A program made the position numbers and the translations under genes. From assembly GCA_018058135.1 (NCBI GenBank), contig JAGPCK010000006.1:35939-82128 (forward strand): a stretch of DNA of 46,190 nt. The letters run 5' to 3'. Within the stretch, counting starts at the first letter, position 1. Each line of letters begins with the position of its first letter. This DNA comes from Bacteroidia bacterium (GTDB lineage Bacteria > Bacteroidota > Bacteroidia > UKL13-3). Shown here in pieces: positions 1-8,291 of this stretch. The notes under the pieces are model-generated. The model saw nothing but the letters and a program-made list of their open reading frames with translations, was not told the origin of the DNA and made no database searches.

Positions 1-542
1 TTCTTTTTGCCGCTTTTAGCAGCTTGAGCACTCAATGCAAAGAAGATGAAAAAGTTCTCCCACAGCCGCAGGCTTCCCTGCCCGCCATAACGAGTGATGG
101 TTACAACACTTTTGGCTGCAAACTCAATGGCACGGTATGGCCCACTTTGCCTGAGAAGGAGTATGAAGAATTTTGGATGGACTACTGGGATGGTATTTGG
201 GCTCTTACTCTTTATATTGACTATGACGATTACGATGGAGTTACTGATGCTACCATGACTCTTGCTACCAACGATATTCATGATACCGGGTATTATGTGA
301 TACCTTATGGAGATAATGTAAATGAGCAATTTTCTATTCGTAATGGTTGGGGTGCCAATCAAATACGTTTTTTTTCGAGCGATAAAATCAATCGTAATGG
401 CAAAGATTCGGCCTACTTCCACATTCTACGCTTCGATACACAAAAAAGAATTATAGCAGGTACGTTTAAGTTCTCTCTTTTTAATAAACAGGGTACGCAG
501 CGTTTACATGTAACTGATGGTCGTTTCGATTGGCACTATTAA
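1..542 (+). CDS. Surface-type lipoprotein, tandem copy 1 (5' truncated by window edge)
   Basis: The frame is open from the first bases of the window and already encodes the end of a signal peptide (LFAAFSSLSTQC) followed by KEDEK, so the true start lies upstream of the window. The mature part is about 165 residues with the family signature NTFGCKLNG near its start and a C-terminal GTFKFSL...RLHVTDGRFDWHY. The cysteine followed by Lys and acidic residues resembles the Bacteroidota lipoprotein export signal, which sends lipoproteins to the cell surface. Three relatives follow directly. I think the family matches what Pfam calls DUF6252, from memory only. Function is unknown. Confidence 0.8.
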   Translation, partial: LFAAFSSLSTQCKEDEKVLPQPQASLPAITSDGYNTFGCKLNGTVWPTLPEKEYEEFWMDYWDGIWALTLYIDYDDYDGVTDATMTLATNDIHDTGYYVIPYGDNVNEQFSIRNGWGANQIRFFSSDKINRNGKDSAYFHILRFDTQKRIIAGTFKFSLFNKQGTQRLHVTDGRFDWHY

Positions 543-555
543 AACTTTGAAAATT

Positions 556-1110
556 GTGAAAACTAACCACCATATATTACTTCTTTTTGCCGCTTTTAGC
601 AGCTTGAACATTCAATGCAAAGAAGATGAAAAAGTTCTCCCACAGCCTCAGGCTACCTTGCCCGCCATAACCAGTGATGGGTACAACACATTTGGCTGCA
701 AACTCAATGGCACAGTATGGCCCACTCTACCTGAAAAGGAGTATGAAGAGTTTTGGATGAACTACTGGAACGGCATTTGGGCAATAAATTTTCATATTGA
801 TTATAACGATTTAGATGGTGTTACCGATGCTACCATGACTTTAAAAACCAACGACATTCATGATACGGGGTATTATGTGATACCGTATGGAGATATTCAG
901 TATGAACAATTTTCTATTTCCAACAACCGGCTTGATTTTTTCTCAGGCTCAAAAAAAAATCGTTATGGAAAAGACTCTGCTTATATCCATATTCTACGCT
1001 TCGATACTCAAAAAAGAATAATTGCGGGTACATTTAAGTTCTCTTTGTTAAACGATAGAGGCACCCAGCGTTTGCATGTAACCGATGGTCGTTTCGATTG
1101 GCACTATTAA
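556..1110 (+). CDS. Surface-type lipoprotein, tandem copy 2
   Basis: This paralogue is about 184 residues. I chose the GTG at 556 because it gives a compact lipoprotein signal peptide (KTNHH, then a hydrophobic core, then LNIQC) that aligns with the ATG start of the distant paralogue at 44852. An in-frame ATG at 517 inside copy 1 would add 13 residues with no membrane character; TTG 547 is also possible. The mature protein begins CKEDEK, an acidic surface-export-like signal, then carries NTFGCKLNG and DIHDTGYYVIPYG. The start lies 13 bases after the stop of copy 1, so the copies are probably co-transcribed. No enzymatic motif is visible. Confidence 0.8.
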   Translation: MKTNHHILLLFAAFSSLNIQCKEDEKVLPQPQATLPAITSDGYNTFGCKLNGTVWPTLPEKEYEEFWMNYWNGIWAINFHIDYNDLDGVTDATMTLKTNDIHDTGYYVIPYGDIQYEQFSISNNRLDFFSGSKKNRYGKDSAYIHILRFDTQKRIIAGTFKFSLLNDRGTQRLHVTDGRFDWHY

Positions 1111-1123
1111 AACTTTGAATATT

Positions 1124-1690
1124 GTGAAAACTAACCACCATATATTACTTCTTTTTGCCGCTTTTAGCAGCTTGAGCACTCAATGCAAAGAAGATGAAAA
1201 AGTTCTCCCACAGCCGCAGGCTTCCCTGCCCGCCATAACGAGTGATGGTTACAACACTTTTGGCTGCAAACTCAACGGGGTGGTATGGCCCACTCTACCT
1301 GAAAAGGAGTATGAGATTTTTTGGATGGACTACTGGAACGGCATTTGGGCGATAAACTTTCATATTGATTATAATCCATTCGATGGTGTTACCGATGCTA
1401 CCATGACTTTAAAAACCAACGACATTCATGATACTGGGTATTATGTGATACCATATGGAGATAATGTAAATGAGCAATTTTCTATTCGTAATGGTTGGGG
1501 CGTCAATCAAATTCGTTTTTTTTCGAGCGATAAAATCAATCGGGATGGCAAAGATTCGGCCTACTTCCACATTCTACGCTTCGATACACAAAAAAGAATT
1601 ATTGCCGGCACGTTTAAGTTCTCTCTTTTTAATAAACAGGGTACGCAGCGTTTGCATGTAACTGATGGTCGTTTCGATTGGCACTATTAA
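1124..1690 (+). CDS. Surface-type lipoprotein, tandem copy 3 (mosaic of copies 1 and 2)
   Basis: The product is about 188 residues, with a GTG start chosen as for copy 2 (ATG 1085 is the longer alternative). Its first part (to about 1280) is nearly base-identical to copy 1. The middle (about 1280-1460, including GIWAINFHIDYN) matches copy 2. The last third (NVNEQFSIRNGWG to the end) matches copy 1 again. This patchwork points to recombination or gene conversion between neighbours. Signal peptide, CKEDEK motif and NTFGCKLNG are conserved, so the gene looks intact. Function unknown. Confidence 0.8.
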   Translation: MKTNHHILLLFAAFSSLSTQCKEDEKVLPQPQASLPAITSDGYNTFGCKLNGVVWPTLPEKEYEIFWMDYWNGIWAINFHIDYNPFDGVTDATMTLKTNDIHDTGYYVIPYGDNVNEQFSIRNGWGVNQIRFFSSDKINRDGKDSAYFHILRFDTQKRIIAGTFKFSLFNKQGTQRLHVTDGRFDWHY

Positions 1691-1703
1691 AAGTTTGAAT
1701 ATT

Positions 1704-2273
1704 TTGAAAACCAACTACTTTATACTACTTCTTTTTGTCGCTTTTAGTAGCTTGAACATTCAATGCAAAGAAGATGAAAAAGGCCCCGTACTTGCTGAAG
1801 AACTGGCTAAACTACCCAAAGCAACAACAGAAGGTTATGAGACATTTGGTTGCTTGCTTAATGGTTGGGCTTGGCCAGCTGAGGAGAAATATCATTTTTT
1901 TAGTTTTGTTGAAATTTTTATTCAAGATGGTAAAAAAATCACCAATATAATGGGTTACACAACTAAGGATAATTCGCCATTTCCTGAATATAAAGACATT
2001 GTTAATATTTCTACCGATGACATTATTTCAGGCCCGGGGGAATATATTACAACCTTAACACCTACAGGTACTGAATTTGTAGCAATATATTACAAAGGAA
2101 TAGACTACCACTCAGAATTTTCAGTAAATAAAGGCCAAAAATTATACTTAAACATAACCCGTTTAGATAGCATCAATAGGATAATATCGGGCAATTTTAG
2201 AATATCACTTTTGGATTATACCGGCACAAAAGCCATGCACCTGGAATATGGCCGTTTTGATAGTTATTATTAA
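1704..2273 (+). CDS. Surface-type lipoprotein, tandem copy 4 (divergent)
   Basis: This copy is about 189 residues and clearly belongs to the same family, but only the signal peptide and CKEDEK are close to the other copies. After residue 25 it diverges (GPVLAEELAKLP, TFGCLLNG, ITRLDSINRIISGNF, YGRFDSYY) and is closer to the protein at 44304-44852, which shares ELAKLP, TFGCL.NG and ITRLDSIN.IISG. The chosen start is TTG at 1704, giving KTNYFILLLFVAF as signal peptide; TTG 1695 and ATG 1665 are in frame. It ends the array and converges on the receptor gene. Function unknown. Confidence 0.75.
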   Translation: MKTNYFILLLFVAFSSLNIQCKEDEKGPVLAEELAKLPKATTEGYETFGCLLNGWAWPAEEKYHFFSFVEIFIQDGKKITNIMGYTTKDNSPFPEYKDIVNISTDDIISGPGEYITTLTPTGTEFVAIYYKGIDYHSEFSVNKGQKLYLNITRLDSINRIISGNFRISLLDYTGTKAMHLEYGRFDSYY

Positions 2274-2341
2274 GTGTTCAACATTCACCTCTGCTATCCT
2301 GAGTTTACACATTAAAGGATGATAATACATTAAAAAAATCA

Positions 2342-4555
2342 CTACTTAATCTTATACCGTATTCCTGCATAAACCATGCGGCCAATTACCGGGCCCCACA
2401 CCATAGAAGCATCAAAACCCGAAGCAAAAGGTTGTTGAGCACCCAATATCAAATCTTTTTGACGGTAGTTAGTCAGGTTTTCTACACCAAGGTAGGCATT
2501 CAATTTTTTCCATTGCTTGCTTATTTGTGCATTCATGGTGGTGTAAGCAGGAGAGTAGTTGCCCATTTGATCTTCTATAGGGTTGCCGGTAGTTTGCGGT
2601 ATACGTTTGGGGCCAAACCACTGTAAAGTATAATCAAAGCTCCACTTCTTTTTGGTAGTGTATTCCATATTCACAAAGTAGCGGTTACGGGCTATAAAAG
2701 GCTGTTGCATGGTGCCACTCAGGTAGCGGGTTTGCATATCTAAAAAGCGGTAAGCAGTTTTAAAATCAAGTCGTTTTACCAGCTCATAATTAAACTCCAA
2801 TTGCCAACTGTTTACGTAAGCGGCATTCTGTCGGTTATAAATTAACAGCGCATTGGTGGAGAAATCACGGTCGGCAATTACCTGGTTCTCAAAATCGGTG
2901 CGGTAATAATCCATGCTTATACTGCCTTTGCGGTAAAACAGTTTAAAGTCATACATCACATTTAAGCCGTAGTTCCAGGCTACTTCAGGCTGCAATCCAA
3001 AACCTTTATTGGTGGAAGGAAGAATAAACAGGTTGCGTGAACTTACAAACAGTGCGGTGTTCTCTGCAAAAATATTGGCCATACGCAAACCTCTTCCGGC
3101 AGATGCACGTAAGGTTAAATGGCTGTTTACAGCATAACGTAAATGCGTGCGTGGAGTTAAGAAGTTGCCAAACAGATTATGCATATCATAGCGCAGGCCG
3201 GCAATCCAGGAGAATCGTGTAGACGGGCTCCAAGTATATTCGCCAAATACTCCCGGTACCATTTCAGCACGGTTGAAAGCGAGAGTATCGTAGCGCTCAC
3301 GGTAATCATCTACCAATAAACTGGCACCTGTTTTAAATCCATGCTTATTATTTACAGTGGTGTAATTGTAAATAAGGTTGCTGTAAAAGCTTTCTTCCAA
3401 CCCTGTATAGTGTTTGGTACCAAAGTAATTGTTCTGGTTGTGGTAAGTGTAGGTGCTGGTAAAGCCAAGGCTCTTGTAGCTTTTGGTGTCCCAAACATAC
3501 CCTATTTTACCAAAGGCTTCATAACGTTTGGTAGTTAATACCACACCATAATCGCGTGTTGTGCCTTTTTCATGAACGTGGTCAAAACTTGTTTCTCCTC
3601 CGTAACGGTTTTCGTTAAGCAGTTTTACACCAAACTCAGATTCCAGTCCTTTAGTGCCCATGTATTTCCACGCATTCATTAAACCCAACTGGTTATTTAC
3701 CGGAATATCCAGAAACTGATCATTATTCATGTCCACTTTGCCATCAAACAAATCAGCATGCAGCAATAAGTTAGTGCTCCATTTGGAGTTGATTTTATGA
3801 GCGAGATTTAGATTTGTTTCATTACGTCCCATCGAATTTATGTATTGATTAAAATACAAACGTTCACTCTTGTGTGGTTTTTGCAACTCCACATTAATTT
3901 GTCCGCCAATGCTCTCGTAACCGTTCACTACGGTTCCTGTTCCTTTACTTAATTGAATAGACTCCACCCAGGTACCGGGAATGTAATTCAATCCCAGATT
4001 AGTGGCCAAACCTCGCATACGGGGTTGATTTTCTATGGTCATTAAGGTGTATTTGCCTTCAAGCCCCAGCAATTGAATCTGTTTTACACCGGTAATGGCA
4101 TCTGCATAGGCTACGTCAACAGAGGTACTGGTTTCAAAACTTTCAGACAAATTGCAACAGGCAGCTTTGCGTAGTTCCTTTTGTGTCATCACCTCCGTTT
4201 TTTGTATGCCCAACGGATTAATGGATATGGAACTTTGTTTATCTTCCACTACCACTTCTCCCAGCTCAACAGTTTTGCGCAAGTAAATAAGCACTGTGCT
4301 TTGACCGCGATAACGGATAGTATCATTCGTGTAACCGGAGTAGGAGAATACCAGTTGCACCGCATTGCTGTCAACCGGCATGGTAAAATTGCCGTTAGCA
4401 TCTGTACTCACTGATTGCATGTTGTGTAACCAGAATACAGTAACACCTGCCAAAGGCTGACGGTCTTTTACATCGTGAACAGTTCCTTTGATGACAGATT
4501 GGGCAGAAGCATTAACCGCTAACAGCAGCGGTAAAAAATACAGCAGACGGTTCAT
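2342..4555 (-). CDS. TonB-dependent outer-membrane receptor, probable metal uptake
   Basis: The product is about 737 residues. A signal peptide ending ...NASAQ is followed by a carboxypeptidase-regulatory-like beta domain (IKGTVHDVKDRQPLAGVTV, DANGNF), then the plug (KAACCNLSESFETSTSVDV, QIQLLGLEGKY, SIGGQINVEL) and a beta-barrel ending in YAGIRYKIK. Receptors of this kind import ligands across the outer membrane using TonB energy. I chose the ATG at 4555 because it overlaps the stop of the upstream HMA gene as ATGA, which implies translational coupling, and because it starts directly before the signal peptide. The neighbouring Cys-rich proteins suggest a copper or other heavy-metal ligand; this is inference. 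The Cys-Cys pair in the plug is a plausible metal contact. Confidence 0.88.
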   Translation of the reverse strand: MNRLLYFLPLLLAVNASAQSVIKGTVHDVKDRQPLAGVTVFWLHNMQSVSTDANGNFTMPVDSNAVQLVFSYSGYTNDTIRYRGQSTVLIYLRKTVELGEVVVEDKQSSISINPLGIQKTEVMTQKELRKAACCNLSESFETSTSVDVAYADAITGVKQIQLLGLEGKYTLMTIENQPRMRGLATNLGLNYIPGTWVESIQLSKGTGTVVNGYESIGGQINVELQKPHKSERLYFNQYINSMGRNETNLNLAHKINSKWSTNLLLHADLFDGKVDMNNDQFLDIPVNNQLGLMNAWKYMGTKGLESEFGVKLLNENRYGGETSFDHVHEKGTTRDYGVVLTTKRYEAFGKIGYVWDTKSYKSLGFTSTYTYHNQNNYFGTKHYTGLEESFYSNLIYNYTTVNNKHGFKTGASLLVDDYRERYDTLAFNRAEMVPGVFGEYTWSPSTRFSWIAGLRYDMHNLFGNFLTPRTHLRYAVNSHLTLRASAGRGLRMANIFAENTALFVSSRNLFILPSTNKGFGLQPEVAWNYGLNVMYDFKLFYRKGSISMDYYRTDFENQVIADRDFSTNALLIYNRQNAAYVNSWQLEFNYELVKRLDFKTAYRFLDMQTRYLSGTMQQPFIARNRYFVNMEYTTKKKWSFDYTLQWFGPKRIPQTTGNPIEDQMGNYSPAYTTMNAQISKQWKKLNAYLGVENLTNYRQKDLILGAQQPFASGFDASMVWGPVIGRMVYAGIRYKIK

Positions 4556-4893
4556 TGTTTTTTCCTTTCGTATTGGCAACAAGGGGTAAGGTTTTTGTAA
4601 ATGGCAGAGTCTGCAGTTTTTTGGTCAGTATCGTAACCTGCTGCTGCAATTAACTCATGAATTTTATCGAGTGTAATTTTTTGTTGCTGATAAGTGAGGG
4701 TGATAAGGCCCGTTTTAATGTTCCAATCTGCAGCTTTTACTCCTTTAACATCTACAGCGTTTTCAATGGTGCTCTTGCACATCTCGCAATTGCCGTAAAC
4801 TTTAAAGGTTACTGTAGTGTCTTTACTTTGACCAAAACTGGTTGAGCCTGTGAACAGGCCAATCAGAAATAAAATTGTTTTTAATGTTCTCAT
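4552..4893 (-). CDS. Secreted heavy-metal-associated (HMA) domain protein
   Basis: The 113-residue protein has an N-terminal signal peptide (to about residue 21, FGQS) and one HMA fold with the metal-binding loop GNCEMCKST (Cys36 and Cys39), the CxxC used by Atx1/CopZ-type copper chaperones. The usual pattern continues with IENAVDVKGVKAADWN and an ITLTYQ strand. A CCQYERKK tail adds two more cysteines. It is exported, so it should act in the periplasm or outside rather than as a cytosolic chaperone. It overlaps the receptor start by four bases (ATGA), making a functional link with that receptor likely. Confidence 0.85.
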   Translation of the reverse strand: MRTLKTILFLIGLFTGSTSFGQSKDTTVTFKVYGNCEMCKSTIENAVDVKGVKAADWNIKTGLITLTYQQQKITLDKIHELIAAAGYDTDQKTADSAIYKNLTPCCQYERKKQ

Positions 4894-4957
4894 GGTAATA
4901 AAATTGAATTAGTGAATAATGAAAAAACGGCTGACAACTTATGTCACACAGCCTTCA

Positions 4958-5362
4958 CTAAATCAAAAATACACCAATGGATAGATACAGGTTATTCCCT
5001 GATAGCGGGGGCGGGTTCACCCACCTGTTTACTTCACTGTTTTTTACACAACAAACCTGCACTATTGTTTTAGTCCTGTAAAATAACTGTTGCAGAGACG
5101 TGGTAAATTTGGGCCACTTCAGTTGTAAAGTCAAGGAGTTGACGTGTGTGTCCTCTATGGTAACCTTTAGCTGTGCATTGCTGCAACAGTTCATTTTTCT
5201 GCGTTTGGCAGGAGCAGAGCAGCAATCGTCTGTATGTTCAGCACTGAAAAAGGATAAATCAGAAAGCTTACTTCCGCAGAAATGTGCTTCCAATGGAATA
5301 CCCGTACTACTCAATACGTACAACAACAGCAGCGGTATGGAAAACAATCTTTTCACGTTCAT
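4958..5362 (-). CDS. HYC_CC_PP-type secreted cysteine-rich protein, copy A
   Basis: This is a protein of about 134 residues starting at an ATG (NVKRLFSIPLLLLY); an upstream TTG would add four residues. After the signal peptide come AHFCGSKL, a DDCC pair, a basic KRRKMNCCSN stretch and, near the end, VNPPPL. The order His-x-Cys, Cys-Cys, Pro-Pro is the hallmark of the family NCBI names HYC_CC_PP (named from memory), which is found next to HMA proteins and TonB receptors in Bacteroidota. Its biochemical role is not established; the Cys/His content suggests metal binding. It lies between the cytochrome peroxidase and HMA genes. Confidence 0.7.
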   Translation of the reverse strand: MNVKRLFSIPLLLLYVLSSTGIPLEAHFCGSKLSDLSFFSAEHTDDCCSAPAKRRKMNCCSNAQLKVTIEDTHVNSLTLQLKWPKFTTSLQQLFYRTKTIVQVCCVKNSEVNRWVNPPPLSGNNLYLSIGVFLI

Positions 5363-5384
5363 GTGTTTTGTCAATAATTGTGCC

Positions 5385-6458
5385 TCAACTAGGGTCTTTA
5401 AAATCAGGATTAGAAATAAAAGAACTATCGGTAAATGTTTTGAGAAACGCCACTAAATCGGCTTTCTCCTGAGTACTTAGATTTAACCCCGCTTTAATTA
5501 GATCCATATTGGTGTCAAGGTTTGGAGAGTTTGTTTTTACTCCGGAGTTGTAATGCTCTACTACTTGTTCCAAAGTGGCAAACCGGGAATCGTGCATGTA
5601 AGGAGCAGTTAAGGCAATATTGCGTAGGGTAGTTACTTTAAACTTTCCGTCATCAGATGCATTACCGGTTACTTTTCCTCTGCCTTTATCCGTAAAAGCA
5701 ACATCTAACCCGTTGTTGCGAAAAGCATCATCAGTTAGTAAAGCATCCGAATGGCAATGGTTACAATCGGCCTTTCCCATAAAAAGAGCTAAGCCACGTT
5801 TTTCCTGTTCATTCAATGCAGTAGTATCACCTTCAAAATAGTATTTATCAAATCTGGAATTAAATGAAACCAACGTGCGTTCAAACTGTGCAATGGCTTT
5901 TACTACCAAGTTACTGTCAATAACTGAAGTGCCGAAAGCATTAAAAAACAGAGAGGGGTAAAGGGGATGATTTTGCAATCGTTGCACTACCACCGGCCAT
6001 TTATTGCGCATTTCAACAGGGTTGGTTACCGGATCGTGCGCCTGTTGTTCGAGAGTGCTTCGCCTGCCGTCCCAAAAGAGTTTGTTGGTCCATGCCAGGT
6101 TAACAATAACCATTGCATTACGGTCACCCAACGCTCCGTTGGTGCCCTCACTAAAGTTGCGGGGGTCAGTAAAGCTGTTTCCTATTTTATGACAACTCGC
6201 ACAGGATTGTGTGCTGTTATCAGACAATAGTTTTTCGTAAAATAGTTTGCGCCCCAGTGCCACACCTTCTTTGGTTAATGGATTATCAGCAGGTAAAGGC
6301 ATAGCACCGGCAAATGTATTTACCCAGGCAGGGTAGTTTACCTGGTACGGGGTAGGGTTGTAAATAGGTGTTGGGGCAGTAGTACTGTCTTTTTGTTTAC
6401 AGGCCAACATCCCCAAAAGTACAAGTGCACAAAACCCCGGCAAATATTTGTTCGTCAT
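5385..6458 (-). CDS. Di-heme cytochrome c peroxidase / MauG family lipoprotein
   Basis: The product is 357 residues. The N-terminus is a lipoprotein signal (LLGMLAC, Cys20), so the enzyme should be membrane anchored in the periplasm. Two CxxCH heme sites are present: CASCHK (Cys86 to His90) and CNHCH (Cys232 to His236). Family landmarks include LGRKLFYEKLLSDN, LFWDGR, NPVEM and TLRNIALTAPYMHDSRF. Members reduce hydrogen peroxide with electrons from small c-type cytochromes, or oxidise protein side chains (MauG branch); sequence alone does not decide which. It starts two bases after the stop of the thioredoxin-fold gene, so they share a transcript. Confidence 0.9.
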   Translation of the reverse strand: MTNKYLPGFCALVLLGMLACKQKDSTTAPTPIYNPTPYQVNYPAWVNTFAGAMPLPADNPLTKEGVALGRKLFYEKLLSDNSTQSCASCHKIGNSFTDPRNFSEGTNGALGDRNAMVIVNLAWTNKLFWDGRRSTLEQQAHDPVTNPVEMRNKWPVVVQRLQNHPLYPSLFFNAFGTSVIDSNLVVKAIAQFERTLVSFNSRFDKYYFEGDTTALNEQEKRGLALFMGKADCNHCHSDALLTDDAFRNNGLDVAFTDKGRGKVTGNASDDGKFKVTTLRNIALTAPYMHDSRFATLEQVVEHYNSGVKTNSPNLDTNMDLIKAGLNLSTQEKADLVAFLKTFTDSSFISNPDFKDPS

Positions 6459-6460
6459 AA

Positions 6461-7213
6461 TTAACGTATGATTAATTTTTGACGTTGTACAGAACCATTG
6501 GAAGTTGAAACCGAAACAAAATATACTCCGGCTTTCAAATCAAGATTAAGGCGATGTTTTCCTTTATTTAATGAGACATAATTTGCAATGGTTTTACCGC
6601 TGAGATTAGTAATACTAATCAGATCCGCAGCTTCGCTTAATTGAAATTCAATATAAAAGCTTGCAGGATTAGGGTACACTTGAAAAGCCTCGTTAGAAGC
6701 AGGAGTTTCAACTGCTGTAGCAACCAAAGCACTATTTATGGCTGTTGTAATGGTGGCATTATCTGAAGGAGAGTAGCCTTGTTTTTTATAAAATACTTTA
6801 TGGAAAGGTCCGCCCACTACCACAATAGTTGGCATACCCATACCACCGTAATAACTTACATCAGATGCTCCTGTAGGGAACATGGTAGTATGAGAGAGGT
6901 TGTTAGTACTTTTCCAGTTTTGCAACTGCGTACATGTGTAGGTATCTGTAAAACCAATGCTGTAACTTTTCACTTTACCCGGATGAGAGCTATTGAACTG
7001 GTTGTATACAGGTTTTAATCCGTTGGCTGCTGTGATACAAGGCGCGCAATCCATCATCACATATTCCAGAATAATTACGTTTCCTGCATTTAACTCAGCA
7101 AACAGGTGATGTGAATTACCATCACAATCATTTTTGGTCCAGTCTTGTGCGGTAGTTTGTGCTTTTGCCAACATGGTAGCGCATACAGCGGCTATGAAGA
7201 TTATTTTTTTCAT
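6461..7213 (-). CDS. Thioredoxin-fold protein with T9SS C-terminal sorting domain
   Basis: The 250-residue protein has a signal peptide (to about residue 19, LAKAQ). A thioredoxin-like region carries the CxxC motif MDCAPC (Cys56, Cys59), with the cis-proline strand MGMPTIVVVGG further on. The last 75 residues are a type A T9SS sorting domain: VYPNPAS, ITNLSGKTI, LKAGVYFVSVS, and a basic end RQKLIIR. It should therefore be secreted or surface-attached through the type 9 system. Its role could be thiol redox or metal delivery outside the cell. It directly precedes the di-heme peroxidase, within a cluster of Cys-rich metal proteins. Confidence 0.85.
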   Translation of the reverse strand: MKKIIFIAAVCATMLAKAQTTAQDWTKNDCDGNSHHLFAELNAGNVIILEYVMMDCAPCITAANGLKPVYNQFNSSHPGKVKSYSIGFTDTYTCTQLQNWKSTNNLSHTTMFPTGASDVSYYGGMGMPTIVVVGGPFHKVFYKKQGYSPSDNATITTAINSALVATAVETPASNEAFQVYPNPASFYIEFQLSEAADLISITNLSGKTIANYVSLNKGKHRLNLDLKAGVYFVSVSTSNGSVQRQKLIIR

Positions 7214-7317
7214 CTATTTTATTGTTGATGAAAGAACGGTGCCTTTGTCTTTCGGTTAATACTAAAAATAAGAAATCTTAAAATGATAGCAGACGGACAA
7301 ACCAAAGTCCGATGAGT

Positions 7318-7707
7318 TTACATCCGGAAATTCTGAAGCAAAAGATAAACGCTTCGAAAAAATAATGGTGGTGCTTTGGTTGCACTAAATGATTCTATCG
7401 GAATGATATGAGTACTGTATAGACAAATCAGTTTATCGGCAAAAAATAATGTGGTATAAAATACTAAGGGTGGTGTACAATTTTCTGAAGCAGTAAAATG
7501 ATCTTTAATTTTGAAATAAGCTGCTGACGAAGAGCAGCAGGATTTGTTTTTAGCCGCTTTTTTCTTACTGCATTTACAAGATTCAGCTTTGCTGCCGAAA
7601 AGCCCTACAGAGGCTACCTTACTTCCGCACCAGTGCGCATTTACGTTCACTCCTGTGGAGAGCAAAGTAAACCAACCTGTAAACAAAAGAAGTAAAAATG
7701 ATTTCAT
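7318..7707 (-). CDS. HYC_CC_PP-type secreted cysteine-rich protein, copy B
   Basis: The product is 129 residues with a hydrophobic signal peptide (LLLLFTGWFTLLSTG) followed by NAHWCGSKV, a Cys/Lys-rich stretch (SCKCSKKKAAKNKSCC) and KAPPLF near the C-terminus. The pattern His-x-Cys, Cys-Cys, Pro-Pro equals that of the protein at 4958-5362, with AH(W/F)CGSK shared exactly, so the cluster holds two paralogues. It is the first gene of the minus-strand cluster, separated by 104 bases from the thioredoxin-fold gene. Metal binding is likely from composition; function is not known. Confidence 0.65.
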   Translation of the reverse strand: MKSFLLLLFTGWFTLLSTGVNVNAHWCGSKVASVGLFGSKAESCKCSKKKAAKNKSCCSSSAAYFKIKDHFTASENCTPPLVFYTTLFFADKLICLYSTHIIPIESFSATKAPPLFFRSVYLLLQNFRM

Positions 7708-7741
7708 CTGTTGTTCAAAGTTAAATCAAATTTGATCAAAT

Positions 7742-7770
7742 AAAAAAAGTCCTGCATTGAGCAGGACTTT
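7742..7770 (-). terminator. Rho-independent terminator after the slyD-type gene
   Basis: A perfect 10-bp stem (AAAGTCCTGC at 7746-7755, GCAGGACTTT at 7761-7770) encloses a 5-base loop. Read on the minus strand it is followed by a run of seven T. It lies just past the stop of the gene at 7793-8272. Confidence 0.88.
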
Positions 7771-7792
7771 TATATTGCTAATCGTGTTTGAA

Positions 7793-8272
7793 TTATTCCT
7801 GAACTTCGCCCAAAGCAATTTCCTGCTCTGATCCGTCACGAACTCCTACTACGGTTCCTGAAAAAATAAGACTTTGTCCGGCTAAAGGGTGGTTAAAATC
7901 CATATGAACGTGTTCATCATGAATCTCAGCAATTACACCATACAATGTATTACCATTCTGGTCTTGCATAGGAATGCTGTTTCCTACATGAAGAATATCA
8001 TCAGGAGCGCCTTCTACCATAAAAATACTGCGTGGAATAGGCACAACCTCTTCAGGGTTATATTCTCCGTAAGCATCAGCAGGTTCAATGGTGAACTTAA
8101 AGGAATCTCCGGTTTTTAAACCGGCCAGGTTACTGTCAAAACCTGCAATGGTATTGCCTGCCCCGTGAACAAATGAAAAAGGACGGCTGTCATCCGCTTT
8201 GTCGGCCATGTCTCCGTTAGTCAGGTGTAGTTCGTAATGTACTGTAACTACTTTGTTGTTTTCTACAATCAT
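7793..8272 (-). CDS. slyD: SlyD-type FKBP peptidyl-prolyl cis-trans isomerase
   Basis: The 159-residue protein opens with a split FKBP domain (VTVHYELHLTNGD, PFSFVHGAG, GFDSNLAGLKTGDSFKFTIEPADAYGEY). It contains the inserted chaperone (IF) flap ending in the very typical DFNHPLAGQSL, then closes the FKBP fold with FSGTVVGVRD. These enzymes speed up prolyl isomerisation and hold unfolded chains in the cytoplasm. The histidine-rich nickel-binding tail of E. coli SlyD is absent, so a role in nickel handling is not indicated. It is transcribed alone, with a -7 box upstream and a strong terminator downstream. Confidence 0.9.
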   Translation of the reverse strand: MIVENNKVVTVHYELHLTNGDMADKADDSRPFSFVHGAGNTIAGFDSNLAGLKTGDSFKFTIEPADAYGEYNPEEVVPIPRSIFMVEGAPDDILHVGNSIPMQDQNGNTLYGVIAEIHDEHVHMDFNHPLAGQSLIFSGTVVGVRDGSEQEIALGEVQE

Positions 8273-8291
8273 GAATTTATAAAATTTCGGG

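Larger units (their letters stand above)
1..1690 (+). repeat. Tandem gene-sized repeat, units of about 568-580 bp
   Basis: Three near-identical units lie head to tail. Equivalent points recur at 517, 1085 and 1665 (steps of 568 and 580 bases), each marked by the shared junction in which the GRFDWHY end of one gene runs into the leader of the next. A fourth unit is recognisable at its 5' end only. Such an array can expand or contract by unequal crossing-over. Confidence 0.9.

Noticed and set aside
7250-7320. CGGAC...GTCCG hairpin in front of the thioredoxin-fold gene
   Set aside because: The stem is five base pairs with no T run, too weak to call a terminator or riboswitch.
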